This document shows, one piece after another, positions 17,364 to 25,779 of a stretch of 64,000 bases of DNA. The position numbers and the translations under genes are program-made. Source of the stretch: Lachnospiraceae bacterium (lineage in GTDB: Bacteria > Bacillota > Clostridia > Lachnospirales > Lachnospiraceae); the NCBI GenBank assembly GCA_022791635.1, contig JAAVZL010000012.1, positions 1 through 64,000 on the forward strand. Direction: 5' to 3'. Under the pieces are notes generated by a model, which was not told where the DNA came from, did no database searches, and saw nothing but the letters and a program-made list of their open reading frames with translations. Position 1 is the stretch's first letter, and each line of letters opens with the position of its first letter.

Positions 17364-18101
17364 CTACACCTCAATATCCAAAAGCTTTTTTCCCAGATGC
17401 CAGGCAGCCAGATATAGTCCCAGGCAGGCGGTCATGACGGCAATGCCTGCCGCATTCCCATAGAGGGGATCCAAAAATCCCCGACAACCCACCCGCAAAT
17501 AGAGAATCATTCCAAAGGGAACCAGATTCATCACCCGCTGCTCGTATTTTCTGGAAGCCAGGGCCGTGGCTACCTGTCGCTCTGTCTCTACGGTCTGGGC
17601 AATGGTACGGGCCGTGTCCTTCATAATTCCTATGAGGTCCCCGCCACTTCTCTTTCCCACGGAAAAGATCTCCCCAAAGGTCTGTGCCTCCTCCAAACCG
17701 CTTCGCCCGGCAAAGTCCTCAATGGCTGCCTCCAGGGTCTGATTGGCGTCCATCTTCCGCTCCATGGCAGAAAGCTCCTGGAGAATATCTGCATTTCCCG
17801 GGTAAATCAGGCTTAAGTCCTTTCTGGCTTCCCGGATGGCATTCTCCGCCGAATAGCCGGCCGCCAGGGCTGCGGCAATCCCCTGAACCGCATCCTTAAA
17901 CTGAAGCTTTAAAGCCTTTCGCCTCTTTTCTCCCAGGCTCTGTCCCTTTTCCCGCAAAAGCCACAAAAATACCAGAGGAAAGAGGAAGAAGGCCCAGAAA
18001 GAATTGTAAAAACACAGGGCAATCACCCCTGTCAGCATTCCTGCCTCCAGGCTCCACAACAGCTTCTCTCTTTTTCCCGGCCGATAGCTCCTGTAATCCA
18101 T
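17364..18101 (-). CDS. TadB-like pilus platform protein (T2SSF)
   Basis: A 245-aa membrane protein. Two N-terminal helices (about 20-48) precede the T2SSF domain with its family-like stretch QGIAAALAAGYSAENAIREA, and a C-terminal helix lies near 215-235. It pairs with the adjacent TadC-like protein to form the inner-membrane platform of Tad pili. Start at 18101 has GGAGGAG eight bases upstream. Three bases separate it from tadC and one from the ATPase gene. Confidence 0.92.
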   Translation of the reverse strand: MDYRSYRPGKREKLLWSLEAGMLTGVIALCFYNSFWAFFLFPLVFLWLLREKGQSLGEKRRKALKLQFKDAVQGIAAALAAGYSAENAIREARKDLSLIYPGNADILQELSAMERKMDANQTLEAAIEDFAGRSGLEEAQTFGEIFSVGKRSGGDLIGIMKDTARTIAQTVETERQVATALASRKYEQRVMNLVPFGMILYLRVGCRGFLDPLYGNAAGIAVMTACLGLYLAAWHLGKKLLDIEV

Positions 18102-18102
18102 C

Positions 18103-19329
18103 CTAGCTCCTCCCCATTCCTGCTGCCATAAGCTTGTCCGTATGGAGCAGCTCCTCCCGCTTTTTCAGGCTCCCCCTGACAATCCGGTCCTCCTCCCCCT
18201 CCTCCTCAAAGGCAAATAAGGGGCGCAGGAGGATCTCTCCCTCCCGGATCCCGTCAAGCTCCGCAATTTCCAGCACCCGGCGGCTTCCGTCCCGCAGCCT
18301 TCCCAGGTGGACAATGAGATCCACGCCGGAAGCAATCTGCCTGCGAATGGCCGCCAGGGGAAGATCCATCCCCATGAGCACCATGGTCTCCAGGCGGCTC
18401 AGCATATCTCTGGGGCTGTTGGCATGGCCGGTGCTTAAGGAACCGTCGTGGCCGGTGTTCATGGCCTGAAGCATATCAATGGCCTCTGCTCCCCGAACCT
18501 CTCCCACAAGAATGCGATTAGGCCGCATACGAAGGGCTGTCCGGATGAGATCCCGGATGGTAATCTCATGTTCTCCCTCCAGATTGGCGCCTCGGGCCTC
18601 TAAGGTTACCAGATTCTCAGCCCGTTTTAGCTGGAGCTCCGCGTTGTCTTCTATGGTGATAATCCGCTCTCCCGGTGGAATAAATTCCGAGAGGGCGTTG
18701 AGAAAGGTGGTTTTTCCGGAGCCTGTGCCGCCGCTTACGAAGATATTGTAGCCGGCAATTACCACCTGCCTGAGAAAGTCTGCCGCCTCTCTGGTGACGG
18801 AATTCCACTCCACAAGCTGAGCAATCCGGATGGGATGCTCGGGGAACCGGCGGATGGTGATCACCGGGCCGTTGAGGGCCACGGGGTCCAGGACAATATT
18901 TACCCGGGAGCCGTCGGCCAGCCTGGCGTCGGCAATGGGGTTTGCCTTGGAAATGCTCCGGTTGCAGAAGCTTACGATCTGCTGCACCACATCCTCCAGC
19001 TTCTCTTTGGAGGAAAATTCCTTGTGCCAGCGGTACAAGTGCCCTCTTTTTTCCACAAAGATATCCCTGGGGCCATTGACCATAATCTCCGTGACTTCCT
19101 TGTCCTCTATCAGCTCCTGCAACAGATCCAGCCGTCGGATTCCGTTAAACAATTCCCTCTGGAGCCGCAGCTTTTCCGCAAGAAGCAGATAGCTTTGACT
19201 GCTGAAGGCCAGAATTTCCTCATCGATCAGCCGCTCCACCTCCTCGTCCGTAAGCTCTCTGGACAAATCCAGCTTTCTTTGGATCTCTTCCTGGAGATCC
19301 TGACGTATCTGACTGCTGTCTCGTCTCAC
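18103..19329 (-). CDS. CpaF/TadA-type pilus assembly ATPase
   Basis: Hexameric secretion ATPase that powers Flp pilin assembly. Walker A is GGTGSGKTTFL, Walker B and Asp box RILVGEVRGAEAIDML, His box TGHDGSLSTGHANSP. The N-terminal helical region and the EIMVNGP motif of the CpaF family are present. I place the start at the GTG at 19329 (408 aa), because it overlaps the tadZ stop as GTGA and GGAGG lies 11 bases upstream. A GTG at 19341 would place the ribosome site too close. Cytoplasmic, binding TadB/TadC. Confidence 0.95.
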   Translation of the reverse strand: MRRDSSQIRQDLQEEIQRKLDLSRELTDEEVERLIDEEILAFSSQSYLLLAEKLRLQRELFNGIRRLDLLQELIEDKEVTEIMVNGPRDIFVEKRGHLYRWHKEFSSKEKLEDVVQQIVSFCNRSISKANPIADARLADGSRVNIVLDPVALNGPVITIRRFPEHPIRIAQLVEWNSVTREAADFLRQVVIAGYNIFVSGGTGSGKTTFLNALSEFIPPGERIITIEDNAELQLKRAENLVTLEARGANLEGEHEITIRDLIRTALRMRPNRILVGEVRGAEAIDMLQAMNTGHDGSLSTGHANSPRDMLSRLETMVLMGMDLPLAAIRRQIASGVDLIVHLGRLRDGSRRVLEIAELDGIREGEILLRPLFAFEEEGEEDRIVRGSLKKREELLHTDKLMAAGMGRS

Positions 19330-20294
19330 TCCCCTGCCCACCTCCTTCCTTCGGCTTTTGCATAGGCCTCAAGCTCTGTTATATCCGTCAAAAACAGCTT
19401 CTCTGTCCTGGCGCTAAGCTCTTCCAGTCCCAAAAGCTCCAGGGTGTCCTCGTACTGTTTAAGCTTTCCCTGGGCGGTCTCGTCCCGGGTTAAGGGCATG
19501 TAAATTTTGTCGCAGGCCTCCAGCAGCTCAAAAAGTCCTTTTACGCTGCTGCCCAGATCCATAAGCAGAAATTCATAGCGGCTTTCTTTTTCCAGGGCCG
19601 CAAGAAGCCGGGCCCAGTCCTCTCCCTGAATATCCCAGAGCTCTAGGGGGGATCGGACCGGGGGAAGATAGTCGAGGCCTCCAATCTGCCGCACAATACT
19701 CTCTAGTTTACAGGCGAAGGCCTTTTTCCCCTGCTTCAAAAAGTACATCAACTCTGAGAGGGTAAAGCCTTCCTCATGGGGATAGAGCGCCGGGAAGCCG
19801 GAAAACTCTTCCATATTCAGATAAAGGGTCCGCTTCTGCTTTGTCAGCTCCCGCCCGAGAGCCAGGGCAAGGCTTGTCTTTCCCACTCGTCCAAGGGGCG
19901 AAAAGATGCCTATCCGCCGAAGGCTGCCAAGCTTCACGGCTGCTCCCAGGCTCTGGGGCACCCTCTCTGCATAGATAGAAAAGGCTTTTCTTAAGATCTG
20001 GGGGCAGGATTGATATTTGTAAATCATCGGGCACTCCAGCTCCTCCTCCTGATATTCCTCTTCCGTCAGGCAGATGATCTGTCCTGCAAGTTCGTTCTTT
20101 TGTACCTCATCCAGCATGGCTTGGGAGAGCAGAAGAATATCTGCCGGACGCTCCTTTTCATCCTCTATAAGTTCCTCCAGGCTGGTAAAGCCATGGACTG
20201 TGAACAGAGGCTCCCGATGCCCGTTGGCATATTCCGCAAACCGCAGCGTGTAGTCTTGCTCTTTGTCACAGATGGCAAGCTCCTTTCTCTTCAC
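19326..20294 (-). CDS. TadZ/CpaE-like pilus localisation protein
   Basis: A 322-aa protein: an N-terminal receiver-like domain (about 1-115, lacking a clear phosphoacceptor) and a MinD/ParA-like ATPase domain with a degenerate Walker A, SPLGRVGKTSLALAL (arginine where KGG is typical). LLMDLGSSVKGLFELL corresponds to Walker B. TadZ proteins position the Tad machine at a pole or site in the cell. Start is GTG at 20294: GGGAGG is six bases upstream, while the TTG at 20297 is too close. It overlaps the stop of the 42-aa gene, indicating coupling. Confidence 0.9.
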   Translation of the reverse strand: MKRKELAICDKEQDYTLRFAEYANGHREPLFTVHGFTSLEELIEDEKERPADILLLSQAMLDEVQKNELAGQIICLTEEEYQEEELECPMIYKYQSCPQILRKAFSIYAERVPQSLGAAVKLGSLRRIGIFSPLGRVGKTSLALALGRELTKQKRTLYLNMEEFSGFPALYPHEEGFTLSELMYFLKQGKKAFACKLESIVRQIGGLDYLPPVRSPLELWDIQGEDWARLLAALEKESRYEFLLMDLGSSVKGLFELLEACDKIYMPLTRDETAQGKLKQYEDTLELLGLEELSARTEKLFLTDITELEAYAKAEGRRWAGE

Positions 20295-20419
20295 CAAAGC
20301 CCTCCCTTCAGAAGCAGCGCTCCTGTCAGCAGGCAGGCAAGGATCTGCAGCTCCAGAAATGCCGCAGCCATCAGGACGGATCCCTTATGTTTCTGCAAAA
20401 ATTGCAGGATAAATCCCAA
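20291..20419 (-). CDS. 42-aa membrane protein, first gene of the Tad operon
   Basis: A TTG-started frame with an excellent AGGAGG seven bases upstream encodes 42 residues: a basic start (MGFILQFLQKHKGSV) and one hydrophobic helix (LMAAAFLELQILACLLTGAL). The stop overlaps the tadZ start. The ribosome site, coupling and position directly behind the operon promoter make it likely to be real, though it is short and unlike any family I can name. It could be a membrane anchor for TadZ or a leader peptide. Confidence 0.7.
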   Translation of the reverse strand: MGFILQFLQKHKGSVLMAAAFLELQILACLLTGALLLKGGLW

Positions 20420-20461
20420 ACTGTTACCTCCTTTTACTTCAATCATTCACTCTGGAAATAT

Positions 20462-20511
20462 GGTTTGACTCAAACCGAAGATGTTGGCTGCGCCGCCTGA
20501 GGCGCCAGCCA
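20462..20511 (-). promoter_or_regulatory. Structured leader of the Tad operon (two hairpins)
   Basis: In transcript order, a GC-rich hairpin TGGCTGGCGCC/GGCGCAGCCA (20485-20511) is followed by GGTTTG-AGT-CAAACC (20462-20476), then the first ribosome site. There is no U tract, so these are not simple terminators. I looked for the c-di-GMP-I riboswitch consensus and did not find it. Confidence 0.5.
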
Positions 20512-20537
20512 GGAAAGATTAATCGATCTTGAATTAG

Positions 20538-20566
20538 ATTATAGAGCGGTTTCCTTTTTTTGTAAA
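20538..20566 (-). promoter_or_regulatory. Promoter of the Tad pilus operon
   Basis: Minus strand TTTACA (20561-20566), spacer of exactly 17, perfect TATAAT (20538-20543). Gives a leader of about 110 bases before the first start codon. No other strong promoter was noticed inside the 16-kb operon. Confidence 0.8.
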
Positions 20567-20577
20567 TTGTAAAATTT

Positions 20578-20769
20578 TCACAAAATTCCGAAGGCCGAAA
20601 TCCCGTAAAGGAGCCCAAGCCCGCTGATACCAAGGCTTCCCACTGTCAAAAGGGTCCATACATTCAGTCCTACAAATACGGCGATATTTTGAGAAATCAG
20701 GATTGCATTGATAATCTGGATTCCGATTGCGCCAAATACCATGCGTAGCAGAAAATTTAATATCTTCAT
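20578..20769 (-). CDS. bofA: BofA-like pro-sigma-K processing inhibitor family protein
   Basis: A 63-aa integral membrane protein. The pattern MVFGAIGIQIINAI...VGLNVWTLLTVGSLGISGLGLLYG fits the BofA family (lLGai.liN...lNl.T....G.LGlpGl.lLl). In Bacillus BofA holds back SpoIVFB in the forespore membrane; in clostridia its partner is less clear. I use the ATG at 20769, with AGGA upstream; an in-frame ATG at 20796 would add nine residues. In Bacillus yaaL and bofA are co-directional; here they point away from each other. Confidence 0.82.
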   Translation of the reverse strand: MKILNFLLRMVFGAIGIQIINAILISQNIAVFVGLNVWTLLTVGSLGISGLGLLYGISAFGIL

Positions 20770-20906
20770 CTCTTTGTCCTGATGGTTTTTTACCATTATA
20801 TGGATATTTGATCCAATATATTCTATTTTTTAGTATAAATGCCAGTAAATTTGCCTATACTTTTATTACAACACAAATACCTATTATGGAAAGTGGGGAT
20901 TGTAGT

Positions 20907-21140
20907 ATGGGGTTTTTGCGAAGAGAGCCGGCTTTGCCGGAGGATTCCTTCACTAGGCGGCAGCTTTTGGAGGATCTTCATTCCACTAAGAATGCACTGG
21001 ACACTGCTTATGCCAATTTTGAGACTGTGGTGGATCCGGATCTTATTGATTGTTATACTTATGAAATTTATTCGGTGCAGAAACGTTATAAGTTTCTTTT
21101 GGAGCAGGCGAAGCAGATGGATTTGCAAACCTTTCATTAG
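20907..21140 (+). CDS. yaaL: YaaL-like protein (DUF2508)
   Basis: A 77-aa soluble protein of the YaaL/DUF2508 family, recognised from TRRQLLEDLHSTKNALDTAY, NFETVVDPDLIDCYTYE and YKFLLEQAKQ. Function unknown. The start at 20907 has GGGGA eight bases upstream; longer in-frame starts run through the divergent bofA promoter region and lack ribosome sites. Usually found between recR and bofA; recR is not next to it here. Followed by a large palindromic element in the convergent gap to metG. Confidence 0.85.
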   Translation: MGFLRREPALPEDSFTRRQLLEDLHSTKNALDTAYANFETVVDPDLIDCYTYEIYSVQKRYKFLLEQAKQMDLQTFH

Positions 21141-21232
21141 AGATTTTTTATTTGTGCTCTGTGGGCGTTACATATTGCGTTGTGTGAGCTTTGCGGAGCA
21201 AAGGGGGGAACAGAAGGGTGAAGGGTGAGGGT

Positions 21233-21440
21233 CTGCCGCGAAATGAGACCGCAGGCTTTTCCGATATCCGGTGTCCGGCTGTTCACGTACATCCTGTCTG
21301 ATATTGGCGGGCAAATACACAAGGATCCCACAGGCGAAGCCTGTCAAATCCAAAAATATTTGTCCGACAAGAGCAGACAGGATGTACGTGAACCGTCCGA
21401 ACACGGATATGGAAAAGCCTGCGGTCTCATTTCGCGGCAG
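21233..21440 (+). repeat. Palindromic element A
   Basis: 208-bp palindrome in the convergent gap between yaaL and metG. The outer arms (21233-21262 and 21411-21440) are perfectly complementary over 30 bp. Inside lie the family core halves, GTCCGGCTGTTC on the left and GTGAACCGTCCGAAC on the right, an inner stem, and an expanded tip containing a small hairpin (ACAGGC-GAA-GCCTGT). Plus orientation is defined by the core asymmetry. No transposase or clear target duplication. Confidence 0.9.
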
Positions 21441-21486
21441 GCCATTTACTTTTTGGCTGCTTTTTGTTTTAGGGGTTGTTTTTTCA

Positions 21487-23439
21487 TTAACAGATCTCGG
21501 CTCCGGAGGGCATTTTTTTCTCTGGAACCACCAAGGCCAGGTTGCCGTCCGCATCCTCTGCGCAGAGCAGCATTCCCTCGGACTTTACGCCTGCCAGGGT
21601 GGCGGGCTTTAGGTTTACCAGTACCATAACCTTTTTTCCTACCATCTCTTCCGGTGTGTAATGGGCTTTGATACCGGAGACTATCTGCTTTACTTGGCTG
21701 CCGATGCGAACCTGGGAGCAGAGGAGCTTTTTGGATTTCTTCACTGCTTCACAGGCAATGATCTCTCCCACCTGGAATTGGAGCTTTTCGAAGTCGTCAA
21801 AGGTAATCTCTGCCTTTGGCTCCAGATCGATTACTGGTTCTACCGGCTTTTCGGGCTGTGTCTCTTCTGCCTTTTTTTCCTCTACCTTTGCCAGCACCTC
21901 GTTGACGTCCAGGCGGGCAAAGAGGATCTCGGGCTTCTCGGTTACCTTCTGACCGGACTCATAGAGGCCGAACATGTTCATCACCTCTATGGAGCGCTTC
22001 TTTGCGCCAAGCTGAGCCAGAATCTTTGCAGAGGTCTCAGGCATGAAGGGCTCCAGAAGGGACGCGCCGATGCTGATTCCCTCTACCAGATTGTAGAGCA
22101 CGGTGGCCAGGCGGTCCTTTTTGCTCTCGTCCTTGGCCAGCGCCCAGGGCATGGTCTCGTCAATGTATTTGTTGCAGCGCTTAAAGAGGTTAAAGATCTC
22201 CGTCATGGCGTCCGCTACCCGAAGCTCTTCCATCTTATCTGCTACCCGCTGAGCTGTGGTCACTGCCGTCTCGCGGAGATCCCGATCCAGGGGCTCCAGG
22301 AAGCCGGGATTGCTCACTATGCCGCCGAAATATTTGTTGGACATGGAGACGGTGCGGTTCACCAGATTACCAAGGGTATTGGCAAGCTCGGAGTTCATGC
22401 GCTCTACCATCAGCTCCCAGGTGATGACGCCGTCGTTGTCAAAGGGCATCTCGTGAAGCACAAAGTACCGCACGGCGTCCACGCCGAACATTTCTACCAG
22501 TTCGTCTGCATAGAGCACATTTCCTTTGGACTTGCTCATCTTGCCGTCTCCCTGCAGAAGCCAGGGATGGCCGAATACCTGCTTGGGCAGGGGCAGATCA
22601 AGGGCCATCAGGAAGATGGGCCAGTAGATGGTGTGGAAGCGGATGATATCCTTTCCGATCAGGTGCAGGTCTGCCGGCCAGTCTTTTTTGAACTGCTCGG
22701 TGGATTCTCCGTCGCAGTTGTAGCCGATTCCGGTGATATAGTTTGTCAGAGCGTCCAGCCATACATAGGTGACGTGCTTTGGATCAAAGCTTACGGGAAT
22801 GCCCCAGCGAAAGGAGGTTCTGGACACGCAGAGATCCTGGAGGCCCGGGAGCAGGAAGTTGTTCATCATCTCGTTTTTCCGGGAGACGGGCTGAATAAAT
22901 TCCGGGTGGGTGTTGATGTGCTCAATGAGCCGATCTGCGTATTTGCTCATTTTGAAGAAATAGGCTTCCTCTTTGGCGGGCTTTACTTCTCTTCCGCAGT
23001 CGGGACACTTGCCGTCCACCAGCTGGGATTCGGTGAAAAAGGATTCGCAGGGGGTACAGTACATGCCTTCATAGTAGCCTTTATAGATGTCGCCCTGGTC
23101 GTAGAGCTTTTTGAAGATCTTCTGTACCTGAGCCTCGTGATCCGAATCTGTGGTGCGGATGAACTTGTCGTAGGAGGTGTTCATCAGATCCCAGATGCAG
23201 CGGATCTCTCCTGCCACATGATCAACAAATTCCTTGGGCGTTACGCCGGCTTCCTTTGCCTTCTCCTCGATCTTCTGTCCATGCTCGTCTGTTCCGGTCT
23301 GGAAGAAGACGTCGCAGCCCTGCATTCTCTTGAAGCGGGCGATGGCGTCTGCCAGCACGATCTCGTAGGTGTTGCCGATGTGGGGCTTCCCGGAGGTGTA
23401 GGCAATGGCGGTGGTGATGTAATATTTTTGCTTTTCCAT
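21487..23439 (-). CDS. metG: Methionyl-tRNA synthetase
   Basis: A 650-aa class I synthetase that charges tRNA-Met. ATP-site motifs: GKPHIGNTYE (HIGH variant) near the N-terminus and KMSKSKGN. A zinc knuckle CTPCESFF...CPDCG lies in the connective peptide. The C-terminal about 110 residues form a tRNA-binding (EMAP/Trbp111-like) domain starting near EITFDDFEKLQFQVGEI, joined by a Lys/Glu-rich linker. The start at 23439 gives the family N-terminus and has GAGAGGA upstream; the longer frame runs into the leader. Expression is controlled by a T-box at 23546-23830. Confidence 0.97.
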   Translation of the reverse strand: MEKQKYYITTAIAYTSGKPHIGNTYEIVLADAIARFKRMQGCDVFFQTGTDEHGQKIEEKAKEAGVTPKEFVDHVAGEIRCIWDLMNTSYDKFIRTTDSDHEAQVQKIFKKLYDQGDIYKGYYEGMYCTPCESFFTESQLVDGKCPDCGREVKPAKEEAYFFKMSKYADRLIEHINTHPEFIQPVSRKNEMMNNFLLPGLQDLCVSRTSFRWGIPVSFDPKHVTYVWLDALTNYITGIGYNCDGESTEQFKKDWPADLHLIGKDIIRFHTIYWPIFLMALDLPLPKQVFGHPWLLQGDGKMSKSKGNVLYADELVEMFGVDAVRYFVLHEMPFDNDGVITWELMVERMNSELANTLGNLVNRTVSMSNKYFGGIVSNPGFLEPLDRDLRETAVTTAQRVADKMEELRVADAMTEIFNLFKRCNKYIDETMPWALAKDESKKDRLATVLYNLVEGISIGASLLEPFMPETSAKILAQLGAKKRSIEVMNMFGLYESGQKVTEKPEILFARLDVNEVLAKVEEKKAEETQPEKPVEPVIDLEPKAEITFDDFEKLQFQVGEIIACEAVKKSKKLLCSQVRIGSQVKQIVSGIKAHYTPEEMVGKKVMVLVNLKPATLAGVKSEGMLLCAEDADGNLALVVPEKKMPSGAEIC

Positions 23440-23545
23440 TTTTACAATTCCTCTCTTTCTGTTAATTTTGAGCGCAAAATTTCTTTTCTGCTCGTGCACC
23501 GGGCATCCGTAAGCTTCCATCCTCTTCCTCCGGGCACCGTGTACA

Positions 23546-23830
23546 CAAAAAACCCGTCTTCCTTATCACTAAAGAAGACGGGCATATTCCCGTGTTACCA
23601 CTTCCGTTCGTCTGCCTCTCACGAGAACAGACCTCTACGAGTACCTTCATACTCCTCCGCTATAACAGGCGGAATCCTGTCACGGCTTATCGCTTCCCTG
23701 CGTTCATCCGTGCCGCTCTGAAACCATCTTCGGCCAGCTTCCATATCTTCCCTCTCAGCAACCGGGAATTCTCTGTAGAATATCTGACAGGCCTACTCTT
23801 TTCTTCCCTGCGTTTTTCTATTGCATAGGG
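23546..23830 (-). promoter_or_regulatory. Methionine T-box leader of metG
   Basis: On the minus strand: stem I with specifier region GAAGATGGTTTCAGAG (codon ATG = Met), the antiterminator sequence AGTGGTAACACGGG, and a terminator (23546-23582) with stem CCCGTCTTC/GAAGACGGG and T run. Uncharged tRNA-Met should pair with the specifier and the NCCA end with the UGGU bulge to allow readthrough. Confidence 0.92.
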
Positions 23831-23832
23831 AA

Positions 23833-23861
23833 ATCCTAGCATATGGAAAAATTTTTGTCAA
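23833..23861 (-). promoter_or_regulatory. Promoter of the metG T-box operon
   Basis: Minus strand TTGACA (23856-23861), 17-base spacer, TAGGAT (23833-23838), directly before the T-box. Confidence 0.78.
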
Positions 23862-23897
23862 GGCTCTTGTAACGCCAGAAATTATCATATCCGATTA

Positions 23898-25595
23898 TTA
23901 TCTCCCAATCAGCACCGTTTTCCCGCAGAAAGCAAAGCCATATTTTCGTATTCTGTCCCTTGGGAGCCCCTTTTCGATCAATGCGGCCGCATAGTTCTTC
24001 TCTTCTATCTGCCGCAGTGCAGCCCTGACCGTATCCGCAAGCTCCGGCTCCTCATCCGTATCTTGCACCTTAAACTCTATAAGAATCCCATCCTCTTTTT
24101 TCGGATCTCTTGGCTCCAGCATCACGTCATAGCGGCCAAAGCCGCTTTCCCGATTGGAAGTCAGCGCATACCGGTCAGCCAGATCCACCATCAGCCCAAG
24201 AACAAATCCGTGATAGAAACGCTCCGGCTCCTGCTCGGACGGATTTTTCCCCGTATCAAAATAGCTGAATGTCGCTAAAGCCACTTTGTTCATATACACA
24301 TTCATGACTTTGAGATCATCATCCAGTAACGCTTTGATAAAATCGTTGTACGCATAGGCTGCTCTGCCGAACCATTTGCGGATCATATTGGCAAACATAA
24401 TCCGCACCTCCAGGTTTGTAAGGCAAAGCTCGTAAACCTGTGTCCAGTCGCCGTAGGCCGATGTCCGGGTTTCGACGCTTTTCACGCGCAGATATCCGCT
24501 GGCCAGCAGCAGGCTCCAGACGGCCTGTTCATCCTGATCCAGCTGATGGAATACGATCTGCTCGTCAATGACCGTATGGATGGATCCTCCGCAGAGCAGT
24601 TTCTCAAATTCCTGCTTGAGCTTTTTGTCACCCTCTTGAACCAGCTTTCCTGCCAATGCGTTTGAGCTGGAGTTTGCCCAATAGGCTCCCACCCTTTTTT
24701 TATCTAAATAATGCAAAATGGACCAGGGGTTATAGATATCTGCCGTCTTTCCAAACGTAAATCCATCATACCAGGATTTTACCTCTTCTTTCTGGCTTAA
24801 GAGTCCAAACTCGTCCAAAGCCTCAAAAACCTCTTCTTCTGTAAATCCAAAGCTATCTGTATATTTTTCCGAGGTTACCGTTACAATCTCAAGATTATTC
24901 AAATCGGAAAAAATAGATTCCTTGCTTACTCTGGTTATTCCCGTCATAAGTGCACATTCCAGGTAAGGATTTGTCTTAAATGTTGCATTGAACATGCTTC
25001 GGATAAAAGAGGTCATCTCCTCCCAATATCCGTTTACATAGGCTTCCTGCATGGGCGTATCATATTCATCCATGAGAATCATTACCTTTTTTCCATAGTA
25101 CCGGGAAAGGTAGCTTGACAGCATTTTCAGAGAAAAGGAAGCTTCATAGTCCTCCATATCTACAGATACATTTCGGAAGTCCTGCTTTTCCGATTCATTT
25201 AAAAGGTCACCTTGAAGCAAAAAGTCGTATTGATTGTAAATATTCCTGATAATGCGGCAGATTGTCTTCCGTGTCTGGTCAAAGCTTGTCTCTTTCACAT
25301 CCGCAAAACTAATCATGATCACGGGATAGGTACCCTGCAATTCCCTGTACTCTGACTTTTGCCAGATATTCAATCCCTCAAACAGATCCGCTCTGCCGGC
25401 ATAGTCTACGGAAAAAAATTTCTCCACCATGCTCATGGTCAGCGTCTTTCCGAATCTTCTCGGACGTGTTATCAGCGTTACACTGTCTTTCTGCTCCCAC
25501 CATTCCTGTATGAATGATGTTTTATCTACATAAAAGCAATTCTCTCTTCGAATTGTTTCAAAATCCTGCTGCCCGATTCCGACTGTTCTTGGCAT
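23898..25595 (-). CDS. AAA-ATPase-like / PD-(D/E)XK nuclease-like protein
   Basis: A 565-aa protein of the AAA-ATPase_like family common in gut anaerobes. The N-terminus is GIGQQDFETIRRENCFYVDK, followed by Walker A TRPRRFGKTLTMSM and a Walker B-like VMILMDEYDTPM. The C-terminal domain has a PD-(D/E)XK-type core (GRYDVMLEP...GILIEFKV). Such proteins are abundant and often in variable copy number; a cellular role (defence, mobile element) is suspected but not established. Start at 25595 because GGAG lies eight bases upstream and it gives the standard N-terminus. A second, decayed copy lies at 36643-37583. Confidence 0.9.
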   Translation of the reverse strand: MPRTVGIGQQDFETIRRENCFYVDKTSFIQEWWEQKDSVTLITRPRRFGKTLTMSMVEKFFSVDYAGRADLFEGLNIWQKSEYRELQGTYPVIMISFADVKETSFDQTRKTICRIIRNIYNQYDFLLQGDLLNESEKQDFRNVSVDMEDYEASFSLKMLSSYLSRYYGKKVMILMDEYDTPMQEAYVNGYWEEMTSFIRSMFNATFKTNPYLECALMTGITRVSKESIFSDLNNLEIVTVTSEKYTDSFGFTEEEVFEALDEFGLLSQKEEVKSWYDGFTFGKTADIYNPWSILHYLDKKRVGAYWANSSSNALAGKLVQEGDKKLKQEFEKLLCGGSIHTVIDEQIVFHQLDQDEQAVWSLLLASGYLRVKSVETRTSAYGDWTQVYELCLTNLEVRIMFANMIRKWFGRAAYAYNDFIKALLDDDLKVMNVYMNKVALATFSYFDTGKNPSEQEPERFYHGFVLGLMVDLADRYALTSNRESGFGRYDVMLEPRDPKKEDGILIEFKVQDTDEEPELADTVRAALRQIEEKNYAAALIEKGLPRDRIRKYGFAFCGKTVLIGR

Positions 25596-25779
25596 ATTTT
25601 TGTCTCCTTTCCCAAACTTTTTCACAAATCCCGCCTTTATCATATGGGGTTATTAAATTCTGTCTTTCTTTTAATATACAGGAAACTCCCCCCAAATACA
25701 ACGTCAAAACCCGAATAATAAATAGCATTTCTCCCCAAATTTCCTCATAGAATACACCAACAATACTTCTGGTGAGAAT

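Noticed and set aside
20462..20530. c-di-GMP riboswitch in the Tad leader
   Set aside because: The conserved tetraloop/receptor and core sequence of the c-di-GMP-I class are absent; only two plain hairpins are visible.
21661..23721. 686-codon plus-strand frame opposite metG
   Set aside because: Exact antisense of a clear synthetase gene, no ribosome site, and no family features.
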